From the NCBI GenBank assembly GCA_022571615.1, contig JACZXM010000021.1:1-14828 (forward strand): a stretch of 14,828 nt of DNA, read 5' to 3'. The translations under genes were made by a program, and so were the position numbers. The notes below the pieces were generated by a model. The model did not search any database and was not told where the DNA came from. It saw only the letters and a program-made list of their open reading frames with translations. Below are positions 13,824 through 14,828 of this stretch, piece after piece; the stretch's first letter is position 1; each line of letters begins with the position of its first letter. Source of the DNA: Acidobacteriota bacterium. Lineage in GTDB: Bacteria > Acidobacteriota > UBA890 > WLXD01.

Positions 13824-13836
13824 GTGGTCAGACCAC
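13824..13836. promoter_or_regulatory. FadR-like (GntR-family) operator candidate upstream of the oxygenase operon
   Basis: GTGGTCAGACCAC is a perfect palindrome around one central base. Its core TGGTCxGACCA is the core sequence known for FadR-type GntR regulators, which bind acyl-CoAs or organic acids. It lies about 155 bases upstream of paaA, just after the zinc mini-protein gene. No regulator gene is in the window, so the binding protein is inferred. Confidence 0.5.
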
Positions 13837-13856
13837 CACACTTCCACCACGGCCTG

Positions 13857-14081
13857 CTAGTGCCAGAACGACGCCAAGCGGCTTCCGGGCCTCGAGCCGC
13901 AGGACGTGGCTACGGCCCGGGTGCTCGGGCTGGACAACATCTCCGCCAGGCGACTGGCGCAGGTGTCGCAGACGAGGCAGTGGGCAAGAATGACGGCGGC
14001 GTGCCCCGAGGCAAGCGTGCCGCGCACGTAGTGCAGGAGCTCGAGAGGGCCGGGGTGTAAGCCGACATCCGCACCGCTCAT
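13857..14081 (-). CDS. Second zinc-motif mini-protein (anti-sigma/ChrR-ZAS-like)
   Basis: This 74-residue protein starts at the ATG inside the stop of the gene before it (ATGA, four-base overlap). It holds HPGPLELLHYVRGTLASG and then AHCLVCDTC, giving H34xxxC38xxC41, with H9 or H17 as a possible fourth zinc ligand. The pattern is like the small zinc domain of anti-sigma factors (ZAS, as in ChrR), but the protein has no cupin domain or membrane span. It is clearly related to the upstream gene product (HP..L.L, G.LA, HC.VCD.C), so the two are tandem duplicates. The C-terminal part is Ser/Arg-rich and not conserved. Function is unknown; a sigma-factor partner would be expected but none is in the window. 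Confidence 0.6.
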   Translation of the reverse strand: MSGADVGLHPGPLELLHYVRGTLASGHAAVILAHCLVCDTCASRLAEMLSSPSTRAVATSCGSRPGSRLASFWH

Positions 14082-14332
14082 TGCACCGTTACGACGCTCG
14101 GCATCACCAACGGCGAGCTTTCCGGCGCGCGCACCGGCAGGGCGCTGACGCGGCGCAGCAGCACGATCGCCTCCACCTCCGCCCGGCAGCGGTCGCATAG
14201 CACGCAGTGCAGGCCCACCGCCTCCGCCTCAGCTTCCGCCAGAGCGCCGCTGGCGTGGGCAATCAGATCCAGGCAGTCGGGGTGAATGTCGTTGCGGTTC
14301 ATTTTGTCGGGGAGAGCCGTGGTAGCGACCAT
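14078..14332 (-). CDS. First zinc-motif mini-protein (anti-sigma-like)
   Basis: An 84-residue protein with HPDCLDLIAHASGALAEAEA and then LHCVLCDRC, giving H42xxxC46xxC49, with H17 or C20 as a possible extra ligand. This resembles the putative zinc-finger (zf-HC2/ZAS) domain of small anti-sigma factors, without a membrane span. The ATG at 14332 has no good ribosome site; a second ATG at 14302 (MNRNDIHPDC) is also possible and may be the true start, because the DNA upstream changes character near 14340. The gene overlaps the following mini-protein gene by four bases. In other genomes such genes follow an ECF sigma gene; here that place is taken by the plus-strand ATPase fragment. Confidence 0.55.
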   Translation of the reverse strand: MVATTALPDKMNRNDIHPDCLDLIAHASGALAEAEAEAVGLHCVLCDRCRAEVEAIVLLRRVSALPVRAPESSPLVMPSVVTVQ

Positions 14333-14828
14333 GCCTGGCAGGCGGCGGTGAAGTTCTTGTCAGGCCGATTGCCGCCCGTATGGTATTTCCCTAATTTCCT
14401 CTTCGACTTTCCCCAGAGAATCTACTTAATTGACACCCCTGAAGACACAAGCCGTGATCGGTTCTACAGAGCCTTGTTGCAGGATATTCTTAGTGCTGTC
14501 GACGCGAATGCGTCGGTCGAAGAGCACATCGTTCGTCGGGCCGAGTCGGGCCAGGATCCCGACACCCGTGCGTTGAACCAATTGCTACTTGATATGGGTC
14601 GCAAAGTCACCGGGGATATATTCACAGCTTGGAATCGGATATTCAATAGGAATGTCGAAAACAAGAGAATAATCCTCCGTATCGGGAACGAAGAGAGTCG
14701 AGGCAGGTATGTTGAATTTCAGATAGAAGACGACGATGGATACTTCTTTCTACATGAGCGCTCTCTTGGCTTTCGTTGGTTTTTCGTGTTCCTCTTACTC
14801 ACGACATACCGTGGGTTCAGGAGGGACT
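14333..14828 (+). CDS. Partial AAA/OLD-type ATPase, N-terminus missing, runs off the window
   Basis: In one plus-strand frame the sequence reads RLPPVWYFPNFLFDFPQRIY (from 14366), then a charged helical region, TAWNRIFNRN, and near the end FLHERSLGFRWFFVFLLLT. This is the middle part of AAA ATPases of the OLD/ABC-ATPase-like group; the ERSLGFRWFF stretch is in the place of the signature motif, with Walker B expected just beyond the window. The first 200 or so residues with the Walker A loop are not in the window: the frame upstream runs antisense to the zinc mini-protein gene and shows no P-loop. GC content drops to about 42-48% in two 60-base lines counted, against about 67% in an oxygenase line. 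So the gene is probably a horizontally gained remnant cut at about 14302-14345, or a contig join. The left edge is uncertain. Such ATPases are common in phage-defence islands, but defence is not shown. Confidence 0.7.

Noticed and set aside
14464..14664. A 66-residue minus-strand frame in the low-GC end.
   Set aside because: It is antisense to the ATPase fragment, which has recognisable motifs.
14333..14828. A new complete defence system at the right edge.
   Set aside because: Only the middle of one ATPase is present; no partner gene or N-terminus is visible, so no system can be claimed.

Overview
The window is GC-rich (about 67% in one 60-base line I counted inside the oxygenase operon). 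It looks like chromosomal DNA of a free-living, aerobic, Gram-negative-type bacterium: several proteins carry Sec-type signal peptides, and there is a membrane-anchored c-type cytochrome. I cannot name the phylum; a soil or marine proteobacterium-like, myxococcal or acidobacterial lineage would fit. Sixteen genes lie on the minus strand, nearly all close together or overlapping, with no rRNA, tRNA, CRISPR array or insertion sequence. The only plus-strand gene is a low-GC AAA/OLD-type ATPase fragment at the right edge.

Read in the direction of transcription (right to left), the layout is as follows. (1) 14333-14828, plus strand: a 5'-truncated ATPase that runs off the window. (2) 14332-13857: two overlapping, related mini-proteins with anti-sigma-type HxxxCxxC zinc motifs. 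(3) 13838-13669: a control region with a FadR-like palindrome and a possible promoter. (4) 13668-10892: a divergent phenylacetyl-CoA-epoxidase-like (multicomponent di-iron oxygenase) operon in the order paaA, paaD(DUF59), paaB, paaC, zinc-ribbon. (5) 10725-8182: a zinc alcohol dehydrogenase, a DUF1232/YkvA protein and a DapA/NanA-family protein without the Schiff-base lysine. (6) 8077-5408: an exported M24 peptidase homologue, an orphan membrane protein and an exported RidA-like protein. (7) 5411-3174: a large GT-C-like membrane protein coupled to ridA. (8) 2994-1123: an exported gamma-glutamyltransferase-family Ntn hydrolase. (9) 1092-1: a membrane cytochrome c resembling the CoxB heme domain, a tiny membrane ORF and a MauE-family protein cut by the window edge.

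The most distinctive part is the oxygenase operon. PaaD is split: its DUF59 domain and its C-terminal zinc-ribbon domain are separate genes with paaB and paaC between them. The PaaC-like subunit, normally a metal-free structural partner, keeps both ExxH motifs and an aligned Asp, so both large subunits may bind di-iron. No PaaE-type reductase is seen in the window. The remaining genes suggest oxidative catabolism of small molecules (alcohol dehydrogenase, aldolase-like protein) and a set of exported peptide or amide enzymes (M24, RidA, GGT), but no single pathway is proved.
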